5,790 bases of DNA, taken from Sediminibacterium sp. Lineage in GTDB: Bacteria > Bacteroidota > Bacteroidia > Chitinophagales > Chitinophagaceae. Shown here piece by piece: positions 5,720 through 5,790 of this stretch (position 1 is the stretch's first letter; every line of letters begins with the position of its first letter). Below the pieces are notes generated by a model. It was not told where the DNA came from, did not search any database, and saw only the letters and a list, made by a program, of their open reading frames with translations. The stretch spans positions 1 to 5,790 of the forward strand of contig JAQBNJ010000238.1 in assembly GCA_028288645.1 (NCBI GenBank), given 5' to 3'. Made by a program: the position numbers and the translations under genes.

Positions 5720-5790
5720 CGTCATTGCGAGGCACGAAGCAATCTGTGTCTCGGATTATGCGAGATCATTTTTGTAAAGGTATCTCGAAT
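5720..5790. repeat. Repeat IV (GTCATTGCGAGG type), truncated by the window edge
   Basis: Directly after nuoH begins CGTCATTGCGAGGCACGAAG followed by CAATCTGTG (5720-5748), which I recognise as a repeat scattered in many bacterial genomes, Bacteroidota among them. Its core is a small palindrome, ATTGC (5724-5728) against GCAAT (5739-5743). A second short stem follows, TCTCG (5749-5753) against CGAGA (5761-5765), with TTTTT at 5769-5773; this is too weak to call a terminator, and nuoI is expected downstream. TCTCG recurs at 5784-5788. No gene start is visible in the 79 bp left. The element's far end lies outside the window. Confidence 0.65.

Overview
This window is a section of a respiratory complex I (NADH:quinone oxidoreductase, nuo) operon, all on the + strand: the 3' part of nuoD, then nuoE, nuoF, a short nuoG and nuoH, in canonical order. 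Several features suggest a Bacteroidota member, probably Chitinophagaceae-like: NuoG lacks the large molybdopterin-type domain, the translation starts are A-rich with little Shine-Dalgarno signal, and the intergenic palindromes resemble repeats I recall from that group. The lineage is an inference from these traits; no search was run.

Layout: nuoD 3' end (2-739), palindromic repeat I (737-850), nuoE (852-1352), inverted repeat II (about 1360-1430), nuoF (1439-2794), inverted repeat III (2799-2894), nuoG (2904-4022), a two-gene MntA/HepT-type toxin-antitoxin module (4025-4658), nuoH (4659-5711), and the start of repeat IV (from about 5720, cut by the window edge).

The nuo genes encode linked parts of one machine. 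NuoF (FMN, 4Fe-4S) oxidises NADH, NuoE (2Fe-2S) completes the NADH-dehydrogenase module, NuoG carries electrons through a chain of Fe-S clusters, NuoD helps form the quinone pocket, and NuoH is the membrane subunit that couples quinone reduction to proton transfer.

Two things stand out. First, an apparently intact nucleotidyltransferase antitoxin / HEPN RNase toxin pair sits between nuoG and nuoH with a 2-bp gap on one side and none on the other, so toxin, antitoxin and NuoH probably share one transcript. Its GC content (about 37% by hand count) is well below that of its neighbours (about 46-49% in sampled lines). Second, every gene junction in the window is occupied: four carry four different palindromic repeat types, and the fifth carries the toxin-antitoxin pair. 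No coding frame is broken. The operon seems to have accepted insertions repeatedly, but only between genes. I found no convincing promoter, factor-independent terminator, tRNA, rRNA, CRISPR array or transposase gene.
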